A stretch of DNA of 64,000 nt, from contig RPFO01000030.1 of NCBI GenBank assembly GCA_009746045.1, positions 1 to 64,000 of the forward strand. Reading direction: 5' to 3'. This stretch comes from Mesostigma viride. Taxonomy: Eukaryota; Streptophyta; Mesostigmatophyceae; Mesostigmatales; Mesostigmataceae. A program made the translations under genes and the position numbers. The notes under the pieces were generated by a model, which did not search any database, was not told the origin of the DNA, and saw only the letters and a program-made list of their open reading frames with translations. Shown one piece after another: positions 9,674-19,100 of the stretch. How positions within the stretch are numbered: position 1 is the stretch's first letter; the number at the start of each line of letters is the position of its first letter.

Positions 9674-11753
9674 GCCCGAGCTCCGTGCCTTTTTCTGCCC
9701 GCCCCTCGCAGCGGGTGAGACCTCGGTGGCGGCCCAGCTGGGGGTGACGACTCCAGGCGGGGCGGATATCCTCATCCATTCGGTGCAGGCCTACCTCGAG
9801 GCCCACCCCACCCACGCTGTCGTCAAGGTCGACTGCCACAACGCGTTCAACAGTCTGTCCCGCGCCAGCATGTTTGCGGCCGTCATGGAGTCCTTCGAGG
9901 ACTTGTACGCTTGGACAGCCGTGTGCTACGGCCAGCCCGGCCAACTGGTTCACATCATGGAGGACGGCACTCGCGGCGGCCTGCTGTCGCGGTCGGGCAC
10001 CCAGCAAGGGGACCCCCTGGGACCCCTGTACTTTGCCGCCCCCCTCCAGGGTTGCCTCCAAGCGGTCCATGCTGCCCACCCGGCGGTCGCTATTCAGGCC
10101 TACTTGGATGATATCTACCTTCTGGGCCCTGTGCCGGACACCACCGCGGCTCTGCTGGCACTGCAGACCGCGGTGGCCGACATCAACCTCCAGTTGACCC
10201 TGGCCAAGAGCGCGGTGTACTCGCCCCAAGGTGATTGCTCCGGCTTTCCGCCCCAGCTCTTGGGCCGGGACGAGCGCCTCCATGGGTTGGATGTCCTCGG
10301 CGTTCCGGTTGGCGACCCCGCGTTTGTCATCGATGCTCTGCGGGCCGCCCTCGAGGCACGCACTGAGGTACTGCCCTTGATTGCGCGCCTTCATGATTCG
10401 CAGACCAAGGGTCTGCTTCTGTGGTTTTGCGCTCACCCTCGCGTCGTTCACTGGCTCCGGGGCGCTCTTCCGGCTCAGGTCCGGCTGGCCGCCGAGGGCC
10501 ACGACGAACGCATCCAGTCGGCCTTGGCGCAGCTGGTCCCGGGCCCCGACCTCCCGCCACATGCTATTCGCATTGCCTCCCTGCCTGCACGGATGGGTGG
10601 CTGCGGTCTGACTCGTGCCGCCCGGCTGGCCCCAGCAGCATTTTTGGGCTCCGTCGCTCAGTCGTGGGCGGAAAGCTGCCGGCTCCTGCCCCTTTTGGCA
10701 ACGGCAGCGCCTGACCTCCTGGACCCCAGCAGCCCTTTGCCCTTCGTCACTGCCATCCAGGAGGCCTATGCTGAGATCCAGCAGGCCTGTTCTCCCGTCC
10801 GTGCCGCTCAGGCGGTACAGCGCCACCTCCCTCGCGGCACTCCCTCGGTCGCCTCCGTTCAATCTCCCGCCGCATTCCCTGCTCGCGTCATCGATAAACA
10901 CCAGAAAACCTACGCGGGTATTCTGCACACGGCTGATTGGATTGCTCTTTTCGCGGACCTCAACGCCCAGGGACGTGCGTGGCTGTTCTCGCTTTCCTTG
11001 CGGAGTGTGGGCTCGGCGTACCTTCGTGCTCTTCCCATGGCCCCCCCATTCGCCTTGGCTCCCAGCCACTACTCGGTGGCGCTCCGGCACCAGCTATTTG
11101 CCCCGCAGCCTCTTGTTCCGGCCGGGCGGCCTTGTGGTAGCTGTGGGCAGCCGCTGGATCCCACGGGGACTCACTACCTTGCCTGCATGGGGGGCCAACA
11201 GAATCAGAATTGGTATTTGTATTTGCACACTGTCCTCCTGACGGTGGTGCTCGCCATGATTCGGTCGGTTTTCCCCCACGCGAACATCCGGTCCGAGGAT
11301 GCGGATGGCGCTGCCTTCTATTCCCCCAACCACCGGCCTGACATCGTGGTGCTGGACTTTGAGGGGGGTGGCCGGCATCTGCTTATTGACGTTTCGGTGG
11401 CGCGGCCCTTGGCTCTTAGCCACGTGGCTGGGGCCTCCCTCACGGCAGGTTACACGGCGGACCGGGCGGAGCGGGCCAAGCTCCTGGCCTACGGCGACGT
11501 CGGGCACCATCGTGTGGTGCCCTTTGTCCTGGAGGAGTTTGGGGCCATGGGGCCCCTGACCTCCGCCTTCTTCAAGGAGTGTTGCCGGCTCCGGGAGGAC
11601 CGGCTGGACCTGGAGGGCCAGCGGGCCCCATGGTCGGCGCGGACCTGGACGTCATATTGGCGTCAGCGCTTGTCGGTGGCGCTGACTCGGGCCATGGCTG
11701 ACATCATGCTCCGCCGTACGCGGGCTGATTTTGCGGTGCAGCAGGGCTATTAG
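9672..11753 (+). CDS. Reverse transcriptase with CCHC motif and restriction-like endonuclease (5' truncated)
   Basis: The open frame follows a stop at 9669-9671 and has no upstream RT fingers, so it is a truncated protein of about 690 residues. RT motifs: HAVVKVDCHNAFNSLSR (catalytic Asp), SGTQQGDPLGPLYF, and IQAYLDDIYLLG with the YLDD box (about 10095-10130). Near the C-terminus there is a Cys/His motif, CGSCGQPLDPTGTHYLAC (C-x2-C-x8-H-x4-C), then the endonuclease signature HRPDIVVLDFEGGGRHLLIDVSVARP, a PD-(D/E)xK-type core. These two features together mark RLE-type non-LTR elements. No internal stop or frameshift was seen, unlike the Gypsy element around it. Confidence 0.85.
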   Translation, partial: KPELRAFFCPPLAAGETSVAAQLGVTTPGGADILIHSVQAYLEAHPTHAVVKVDCHNAFNSLSRASMFAAVMESFEDLYAWTAVCYGQPGQLVHIMEDGTRGGLLSRSGTQQGDPLGPLYFAAPLQGCLQAVHAAHPAVAIQAYLDDIYLLGPVPDTTAALLALQTAVADINLQLTLAKSAVYSPQGDCSGFPPQLLGRDERLHGLDVLGVPVGDPAFVIDALRAALEARTEVLPLIARLHDSQTKGLLLWFCAHPRVVHWLRGALPAQVRLAAEGHDERIQSALAQLVPGPDLPPHAIRIASLPARMGGCGLTRAARLAPAAFLGSVAQSWAESCRLLPLLATAAPDLLDPSSPLPFVTAIQEAYAEIQQACSPVRAAQAVQRHLPRGTPSVASVQSPAAFPARVIDKHQKTYAGILHTADWIALFADLNAQGRAWLFSLSLRSVGSAYLRALPMAPPFALAPSHYSVALRHQLFAPQPLVPAGRPCGSCGQPLDPTGTHYLACMGGQQNQNWYLYLHTVLLTVVLAMIRSVFPHANIRSEDADGAAFYSPNHRPDIVVLDFEGGGRHLLIDVSVARPLALSHVAGASLTAGYTADRAERAKLLAYGDVGHHRVVPFVLEEFGAMGPLTSAFFKECCRLREDRLDLEGQRAPWSARTWTSYWRQRLSVALTRAMADIMLRRTRADFAVQQGY

Positions 11754-11886
11754 GTTCCTCCCGTTAGGCGTTTCCATTGGTCTTATCGTCGTATAGAGCT
11801 TTGACATGGCTCTGTATATAGGTTTATAGCTGGGCGTTTGCTTTGGTTTGAGTGATTTCACTCTGCTGTAAGTAATTATATTTTTA
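9674..11886 (+). mobile_element. Non-LTR retrotransposon fragment with restriction-like endonuclease
   Basis: A 5'-truncated non-LTR element inserted in the leader of the Gypsy element, with a 12-bp duplication at both sides. It carries one long open frame (RT plus C-terminal endonuclease) and a 3' untranslated region of about 130 bp. The architecture of central RT, Cys/His motif and C-terminal endonuclease, with no visible APE-type domain, points to the R2/R4/NeSL-like group. Confidence 0.82.
11754..11886 (+). other. 3' untranslated end of the RLE element
   Basis: A/T-rich sequence between the stop codon TAG at 11751-11753 and the right copy of the 12-bp duplication. It contains TGTAA at 11868-11872 (in CTGTAAGTAATT), a motif like the algal polyadenylation signal. 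There is no long poly(A) tail. Confidence 0.45.
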
Positions 11887-11965
11887 ATGCATATAGAAAC
11901 CGAGTTCCAGTTGCCGTCCTGGCTTTCTGACCACACATGCCAACAAAAGCAGGAAGGCATCCCGA

Positions 11966-12604
11966 CAAATCTAAATTGCTACCCTGTTGCCGATCTCATC
12001 TCCTAGAGGCTCCGGCATTTCTGTCCCTGGGAATGTCCGGCATTGAGTCACGTCCACCAAGGTCGAAGCATAATATCCTTCAGACAATCTGCACGCTCAC
12101 ACCTTGCGTGTGAGTGGCCCAGCAAACATTGCGTCCAATCGTTCCTTTCTAGAAGAAATCCCTTTGTAGGGCTGCCAGCGATTTCGCATTCATTCCAGCG
12201 ATCTAGCTCCGCACCGCAAATTGTCCTTTTCCATTTTCTGTCCAGTCCTCATAACATTGACCTGCTATTCTACACCACAAAGACACCTGGCCTGTCAATA
12301 GCCTCGGCGCTGTTGAAGTCCAGCAGTCCAGCTCCAGCTCCAGCTCCAGCTGTCCTAACTCGCGTATGATCCTCTCGACGCTGCGCACTTGTGCTGCCGT
12401 CCGCTCAAGTCAGTGCTGCGCGCCCAGCTGTGCCTGGCCCGGCGCGCGCGCACGTACACTTTCGTCCGCTCTTATGCTGCAAGTGCTAGTGTACCCCCCG
12501 GGTCACTAGCCTTTGTCGAAAATGCGTAGAAAACAAATTCCTTGCGCACGTCACCGGTCTTGTGCATAGTGGGCGCCCGGATGACATAGCTCGCGTCCGT
12601 GACA
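11966..12604 (-). repeat. Right LTR (5' LTR of the Gypsy element)
   Basis: Direct-repeat partner of 26-662. It would hold the promoter of the element, which reads leftwards. It stops at CGTGACA, and the next bases (12606 on) belong to a LINE. The differences from the left copy suggest the insertion is not recent. Confidence 0.8.
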
Positions 12605-12605
12605 G

Positions 12606-14244
12606 GTGCTCACGGGGTTCCTGCTTGACGTCTGCAACCGGATCCTGCTTGCCGACGCGCGGCCGATTCCTGAGTGGCAGCACAGCTACCGCATTATGCT
12701 GTACAAAAACAAAGGTTCCCCTGACGACCCCGCCAACTACCGAGGAGTCTGCATCCAGAGTGCCGCACTCAAGTTGTTCATGCGCATGATCCTCAACCGC
12801 CTTCGTTCTGCTCTCATTGAACCGTCGCCTATAGGGGAAAGTCAAATGGGCTTTCGTCCTCAGTGGGCGCAACACCGTCATGGCCATCTTCGTCGCGCGC
12901 CGCCTCTTCAAGGAAATCGCTCTCAGTCCTGCAACCTGGTGAGTTTTCCGCCATCCTGATCTTCGTCGACTTCATCAAGGCTTTGGATAATTCTGTCCTC
13001 TGGGCCGCTCTATATGGGCTGTCCTTGCTCGCGCTCACGTCCCCACTCCCCTGATTACCGTCATCCGCACGCTGTATGAGGGGTCGACCACTTCGGTGCG
13101 CACTCAACACGGCTTTACCCCGCCATGTCCATGTACTGCAGACCGGCGTCTGGCAGGGTTGCGTCCTGTCGCCGTACCTATTTATTATTGTAGTGGATTA
13201 TGTTATGCGCCAGGCACGTGCTCGCTTTGCTAGCATTGCAGGCCGTGCCCCTGGCCTAGCGATCACAAACGAGCTTGGAGAAGGGGGGCCGACTAACAAG
13301 CAGAATTTACTAGTAGCTGACCCGTCATTTATGCCGACAAAATCACGCTCATCGAGAAGCCGGAGTCTGCCCAACGTTGGCTGGACTGCCTGGCGCTCGA
13401 GGCTCGGGCGGTTGGTCTAGAAATCAGCCCCCAAACGGAGGCCCTGGCCAAGCCCCTGGCCGGCATGGCAGGGCCCCCACCCACACTCCGCCTCTTAGAC
13501 GACACCGAGGTCAACCGCCCTCCTTCAGGCCGCTTCAAGCTGCTCGGCAGTTGGCTTCTCGACTGCGAGGACGATCTGACGACACGGATTGGCATGGCGT
13601 GGGCGCAACTCCATGACCACTGCCGCTGGTGGAGCAACCCCGCCCTACCCCGGATCGTCAAGCGTGACCTCTTCAAGGTCGTCATTCTGACGATCCTGAC
13701 CTACGGCGCCGAGATCTGGACACTAACGCAGGAGCTGGAGCAACGACTCGACGGCAACGTCACCAAGAAGATGCTGCGCAAGGCCCTTAACATCCCCTTT
13801 GGATTGCACATTAGTAACGCTGATTTGCCCTATGTTTCCCACATTATTAGGCACAGGCGCCTGGGCCTAGCCGGGCACCTGGCCCGCACAGATATCAGGT
13901 AGACACATCAGATGGACTAGCTGGCACCAAGCCCGCCCGGGCCAGCCTGGGCGATACGTCCTCACCTGGCGTGCCCCAGGCCGCGCGCGGCAGGGCCGCC
14001 ACCCGTGGACTTTTCGTGACAGACTCGGCATGGACATGTGCTACACTAGACGTGACGGGCTCACGCCCGGGGAACCCCCTGGTTTCGGTCTGTAATATGG
14101 AGGCAGATGGTACGCAAGGATATGTATGGCAAGTATAGTGATGAAGGAGACCACCCCCAAGTCTGTGGGGGCTCCGCGTGTGACCGCGTATGGCATTCAT
14201 AGCGATTCGGGCCGTGGTGCCCACAACCCTGTAACTAGGACCTA
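12606..14244 (+). pseudogene. LINE reverse transcriptase, broken
   Basis: The RT is readable across several frames. IMLYKNKGSPDDPANYRGVCI and KLFMRMILNRLR are the fingers; LIFVDFIKALDNSVLW is motif A; TGVWQGCVLSPYLFIIVVD is motif B. In motif C the box expected to be YADD reads Tyr-Ala-Asp-Lys (codons at 13330-13341), so the catalytic pair is lost. The C-terminal domain LTYGAEIWTLTQELEQRL ... RHRRLGLAGHLART is typical of LINE polymerases. At least three frameshifts are present. It is a dead copy. Confidence 0.85.
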
Positions 14245-14247
14245 GAT
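14240..14247. repeat. 8-bp target-site duplication of the nested LINE
   Basis: ACCTAGAT at 14240-14247 is repeated at 14954-14961. Removing 14248-14961 rejoins the 3' end of the host LINE exactly (CCTAGAT then AGCTTACACC, as in the copies at 44.17 and 45.36 kb). Confidence 0.85.
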
Positions 14248-14953
14248 TAATTAATTAATTAATTAACAGACACGTGACTGCGTCACGTGAGCATAAGTCC
14301 TCAGTGGGAGGGGAACATGGGATGGAATGGATGGTATAAGCTATCTAGGTCCTAGTTACAGGGGTGTGGGCACCGCGGCCCGAATCGCTATGAATGTCAT
14401 ACTTGCTCACACGCGGAGCCCCCAGGCTTTGGGGTGGTCTCCTTCATCACTACTTGCCATCTATCCTTGCGCACCATCTGCCTCCATATTACAGACAAAC
14501 CAGGAGGCTGCACGGGGGTGAGCCCGTCACGTCTAGTGTAGCACATGTCCATGCCGAGTCTATCACGAAAAGTCCACGGGTGGCGGCCCTGCCGCGCGCG
14601 GCCGGGGGCACGCCAGGTGAGGACATATCGCCCAGGCTGGGCGGGCTTGGTGCCAGCTAGTCTATCTGATGTATCTACCTGATCTGTGCGGGCCAGGTGC
14701 CCTGCTAGGCCCAGGCGCCTGTGCCTAATAATGTGGGAAACATAGCCCAAATCAGCGTACAAATCCTCATTACTAATGTGCAAACCAAAGGGGATGTTAA
14801 GGGCCTTGCGCAGCATCTGGGTGACGGCGCCGTCGAGTCGTTGCTCCAGCTCCTGCGTCAGTGTCCACGTCTCGGCGCCGTAGGTCAGGATCGTCAGAAT
14901 GACGACCTTGAAGAGGTCACGCTTGACGATCCGGGGTAGGGCGGGGTTGCTCC
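14248..14953 (-). mobile_element. 5'-truncated LINE copy inserted in a LINE of the same family
   Basis: Read on the minus strand it starts inside the RT C-terminal region (about GTGGAGCAACC at 14953), encodes LRKALNIPFGLHISNEDLY and RHRRLGLAGHLARTDQ, then the 3' untranslated end, the palindrome at 14271-14289 and a TTAA tail at 14248-14266. Target-site duplications flank it. It is a textbook truncated target-primed insertion. Confidence 0.88.
14271..14289. other. LINE 3' palindrome
   Basis: CACGTGACTGCGTCACGTG has perfect 8-bp arms around a 3-base loop. The same palindrome lies at 15015-15033, 23052-23070, 44234-44252 and 45419-45437, always 4 to 9 bases before the TTAA-type tail. It could be the RNA hairpin recognised by the LINE polymerase (inference). 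Confidence 0.7.
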
Positions 14954-15053
14954 ACCTAGATAGCTTACACCATCAAATCCATCCCATGTTCCCCTCCCAC
15001 TGAGGACTTATGCTCACGTGACGCAGTCACGTGTCGATTAATTAATTATTTTT

Positions 15054-15720
15054 ATGGCATTGGCCTCGTTAATTCATTGTCATCGCAACTTGTGGTTAAG
15101 CATGAAAAGGTTGACGTTGTGAATAGCAAGGTAGTTTGAACGGCACCAGTCGACCATTTCTGTTTGATTTCAAGCTGATAGTACGATTGAGCCAAATCAG
15201 CGGTAAGGACCCCCCCTTACAGCCATGTGCCAACATTAATTAATAATTGTTTCAGTAGTCATGGGCTTGTCAGTGGAGAAAAGGCAAGGCAGTCAGCCTC
15301 ATTGACGGCCCATATGCATCTTTCCCACAAGATACTCGTGTATTTCATCGCTTCCTGCCAGATCCAATGGGGACTCCCCCTCCTGTCAGAACCAGAAAAA
15401 TCCAAGGCAAGGGATGGAGTGAGGCCATTTGTGAATGTCAAGTAAACGTCGTACGCCCGAGTGTAGCAAAAAACAGCAGAAGACAGATATGCTGCAGGCT
15501 GGAAATGAGTATTTGCTTTATTTGTGAAATCACTGGGTTGTGGCCCTACGCCTCCTCCCTTATGTGCTCCAATTGTTTCTCCGAACAAAACAGTTAGGTT
15601 TTATCGCAATCCCACAGGATAGGTAGCACACCACAATAATGGAAACAGACCTGTCAGGTAGAACTATCCTTATATTGCAGTGCAGCACTCTAACCAAGCA
15701 TTCCTGAAACCTGCATTAAT
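15054..15720. other. Intergenic stretch, nothing recognised
   Basis: Between the LINE tail and the 3' end of gene A. It contains small TTAATTAA runs (15238-15247, 15715-15735) but no supported gene. Confidence 0.5.
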
Positions 15721-15729
15721 TAATTAATT

Positions 15730-16010
15730 AATTAAGAACATACCTCCGTGGGGAGGATATGTAACACATATCCCTGAGAAGGGGCATATGGTTTTCAATA
15801 CATTCTAGGCGACAACCTGCAGGTGGTTGGTGTAAACTGCCGCCTACTCGGGGTGCACAATTGAGGTGGACCTGCACCACCATGTATTCCAGCAGCTGTA
15901 CCAAGTTGCGGACATGGGGTGGAAGATGATCATGGCCAGGCAATGGCTTGGGCATGATGGCGTCTCAGCAGAGAGTGGCTCTCTGCATGGGCACAGCATG
16001 GCTGACTCAT
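15730..16010 (-). repeat. Segment shared by the 3' ends of gene A and gene B
   Basis: This sequence is clearly similar to 46055-46328 in the same orientation (shared landmarks: CATATCCCTGAGAAGGGGCA, AATACATTCTAGGC, CCTGCACCACCATG, TCAGCAGAGAG and CTCTCTGCATGGGCACAGCAT). It lies at the 3' end of each of the two related minus-strand genes. Either the two 3' ends are paralogous, or both carry one dispersed repeat. Confidence 0.65.
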
Positions 16011-16116
16011 AGCGGATGCAGTAAGGCTGCCCCATGGTCCAGAGCCCACAGATAGGCTTGGAACACACACATTTAGAGGCGCCGGTTTCGGAGAATATAA
16101 AGGCCTCTCCCGGAGC
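15844..16116 (-). CDS. Gene A possible last exon, Cys-rich
   Basis: A phase-0 acceptor CCTCAG at the right end opens a 90-residue frame ending in TAG at 15844. It contains CVCSKPICGLWTMGQPYC and further Cys pairs. The DNA is similar to the 3' end of gene B, whose last exon is also Cys-rich, but the two reading frames do not align throughout. This assignment is tentative. Confidence 0.4.
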   Translation of the reverse strand, partial: APGEAFIFSETGASKCVCSKPICGLWTMGQPYCIRYESAMLCPCREPLSAETPSCPSHCLAMIIFHPMSATWYSCWNTWWCRSTSIVHPE

Positions 16117-19100
16117 CTGAGGGGTTTTAGGGGCATTCCCAGGGTTAACCCACAACCCCACCGAAACCTGCATGCAAGGCCTTAAATTCCCAGAAGCCGC
16201 CAAGCACTGGCACTCCCCACTCCCCAGCGGCCCAGCCCCCTCCAATGTTTCATTCCAAACAACTCAATGGATAGCCCTCCACACCCCACCATTCAACCAA
16301 ATCAACCAGCTAATTGTCAATGCCTTTAAAAATGGCTTGCTGTGCAAGCTAACCTCGAAGGATTCAATAACAATGTCTGGCAGTGTTACAGAGAAAAAGG
16401 CACCTGGGTGTCTTTCATAAGTACTACGAAAACTAAACAACCCATAAAAAATTTACGCCAAAAAAACAGACATTTTGATACCAGTTGACTAATATAGATG
16501 GCTAAAGATGGTGAAGAAAGCTTGGTGTGATTATGTGGTAAATGTCAAAAACATTGGCTGTGTCCTCATAGTGACAGAATTAAAGGAGCCACTACAGCTA
16601 GTGTCACACGCATAGTGTGATTGTAGTCGCAGTGAGATCGCTTTATGGAAAATGAGCCACGCCAAGATTTCAATGCCAAGCTGGCGCCTGCTGACTACGT
16701 TTGAAACCACCTATGTCTTGTTAAAAGGAGAAATGGGAGGTGAGAATGCATTGAGCAGAATTTTCGGGGTCAGACACTTACCCTATCCTTGGCATCCACA
16801 CTCATCCCCTTCTCCTCCACCAGGTACTTGACCAGCTCCAGGTGTCCGCGCTCCGCGGCGTAGTGCAGCGCGATACGCTGAAACTGTGGACCACCAACCG
16901 AGATGTCAACCGTGGCAAGCAGCACCAGTAAGTTTACGATGGATGGCTGAAGCTAAGGTCCATTGGAGTGCCTTCCTACCACGAGAAACAATTGTACTAC
17001 CATGAGTGTGTGCAGGCTATATAGCGGAGCCTAGCCACACCCTCAAAATCTTTGTACAAATCATTGTCAAGCCAGCCATTTCACCACTCTGGGGCCCAGC
17101 ACATGCTCCCTTTGTCCCAGCTTGTCCCTCAAACAGTAACGTCGGTGGGTGGGTGCGAGCTGCAATAAGGCCTCCCTATGTCCACCGCGCTCGTCTAAGT
17201 ACGTACGTGTGCAAACACATCTAACAGTATTTATAGATCTCTGACAGTACGCGCCCCCTTTCGGTACTGAATACCACGAAAGGGCTACTTTATTACTTCG
17301 GTACTTAAATAACACGGAAGAGGGGCACATACTAAGCAGGCACTATCGGCATGCAGCCCGCCCCCTCTAGTCCAGCCCAATGTAGCCCAAGCACCATAAA
17401 TGGTGCAGGTGACGGACGGTAGAGCTACGCTGTAGGCGGCAGATCCGCCCACTTTGAGCCCACCGCAAGCAACTATAAAGTGGGCAAATAGCTCGACAAT
17501 TGTTGTCGCTGATAAGGACGGCGATAAGATACTTGCACCCCCCCACTTGCACACGGAAATGCATTCACATTGCTGTTCATGGTCAGTACACGCCAATGGG
17601 GCAGAGACTCTTACCCTGTTCATTCCATCCACCCGCATCCCCTTGTCCTCCACCAGGTACTTGACCAGCTCCAGGGTGCCCCATTCGGCCGCCAGGTGAA
17701 GCGCATTCGTCCCATCCTGTGCTCCAAATCCGGATGCAAACCGACCAAGCAACATCCAGCCGCAAGACTTGCTGCTCTTTAAGGTGTTCCGCATGACTTT
17801 GATTTACCTACGCACTATAAACCGCCATACTGTAGCGTACCTGTGAAATTCACCGATACATGTGGCTAGCAAGGGAGGACTTTGCCTGCCTCTTCTGCAC
17901 GTACTACAAGTAAGCTTTCCGGACCCGCCATCACCCATAAAATTGCTGCAGCGAAGGACACGACAGAACACGTAGAAATGGCTTCATGGGAATGACTTTT
18001 CTCCATTTTTGCGACACGCATACTGCACCAGAGCAATCCTGACACAAAATTTCCATAGTTGCACCGTAGCACGCGCAACTATGCAAGTACACCAACAGAG
18101 GTCTGCTGTGTGGACAACTGTTACACTGGCCAAGGGTGGTAAAGCAAAGGATGGGCCAGGGTTCGCAATACCCTGGGTGCCGAGGACATTGCTTGCCCTC
18201 GAGCATATACTCACACAATACACCGCAGAACGAGAAAAACCAATGACTCCCCAGCGGGCACCTCGAACACGAAGCCAAGGGCTCTAAACATGCGCTTACC
18301 GCCTTTAGGCAAGCACGCTTACCTTGGCTGCATCATCCAGGCTCATCCCTCTCTGCTCCACCAGGTACTTGACGACCTCGACGTGGCCCCCCCCAGCAGC
18401 AAAAAGAAGTGGGTTGCGCCCCCCCCGATCCACAAACTGTTTCGCACAGGGTGGATAGAGAAACAAGAATGTTTGCAATTACGAACTCATATACTGCACG
18501 TTTTTGCACAAACTGTTTCGCACAGGGTGGATAGGAAAACAAGAATGTTTGCAATTACAAACTCATATACTGCACGTTTTTGCACAAACTGTTTCGCACA
18601 GGGTGGATAGAGAAACAAGAATGTTTGCAATTACGAACTCATATACTGCACGTTTTTGCACAAACTGTTTCGCACAGGGTGGATAGAAAAACAAGAATGT
18701 TTGCAATTACAAACTCATATACTGCACGTTTTTGCACAAACTGTTTCGCACAGGGTGGATAGAGAAACAAGAATGTTTGCAATTACGAACTCATATACTG
18801 CACGTTTTTGCACAAACTGTTTCGCACAGGGTGGATAGGAAAACAAGAATCGGGGTTCTTTGAACGGAGTTTCTTCTATACGTGAATGCGGGAACAAGAG
18901 GCCGCTGGATGAGCGGCTTATATGTCGTAGTGTTTTCTCGTAGCTGTTTGGCTAGAGCTTTTGTGATTAGTAGATGCAGTATAGTGCATGGTTGAAAAAT
19001 GAATTAAATAAAATGTGCGTTCCGCGCTTGGGTTGATTATACCCGGGCGGAACGGGGCGTGAGGTGCAGTGCCCCTGAAAAGAACAACCTACGCATTATT

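Larger units (their letters stand above)
1..12604 (-). mobile_element. Ty3/Gypsy retrotransposon carrying a DNA methyltransferase and a PHD finger
   Basis: A minus-strand LTR retrotransposon. The internal region codes, in order, for gag (coiled coil, then CCHC knuckle), aspartic protease, C5-cytosine DNA methyltransferase, reverse transcriptase, RNase H, integrase and a PHD finger. Direct repeats of about 640 bp at 26-662 and 11966-12604 flank it, in the positions expected of LTRs. RT before RNase H before integrase is the Ty3/Gypsy order. The leader between the gag start and the right LTR is lengthened by a plus-strand non-LTR insertion (9674-11886). The frame is broken five times, so this copy is probably inactive as written. 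Methyltransferases captured by retrotransposons have been reported in charophyte algae and Symbiodinium; that knowledge is recalled, not searched here. The left edge may lie just outside the window. Confidence 0.9.
12606..15053 (+). mobile_element. LINE with TTAA-repeat tail (copy 1), interrupted by its own family
   Basis: A plus-strand non-LTR element beginning abruptly at the Gypsy LTR edge, so its 5' part is missing or lies left of the window. RT coding is followed by a 3' untranslated region that ends in a perfect 19-bp palindrome (15015-15033) and a short TTAA-type tail. A second, inverted and 5'-truncated copy sits at 14248-14953. The same 3' end recurs at 23.05, 44.25 and 45.44 kb. Confidence 0.88.

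Noticed and set aside
9540-11090. 516-codon minus-strand open frame
   Set aside because: Antisense of the RLE reverse transcriptase, which has the RT, Cys/His and endonuclease motifs on the plus strand.
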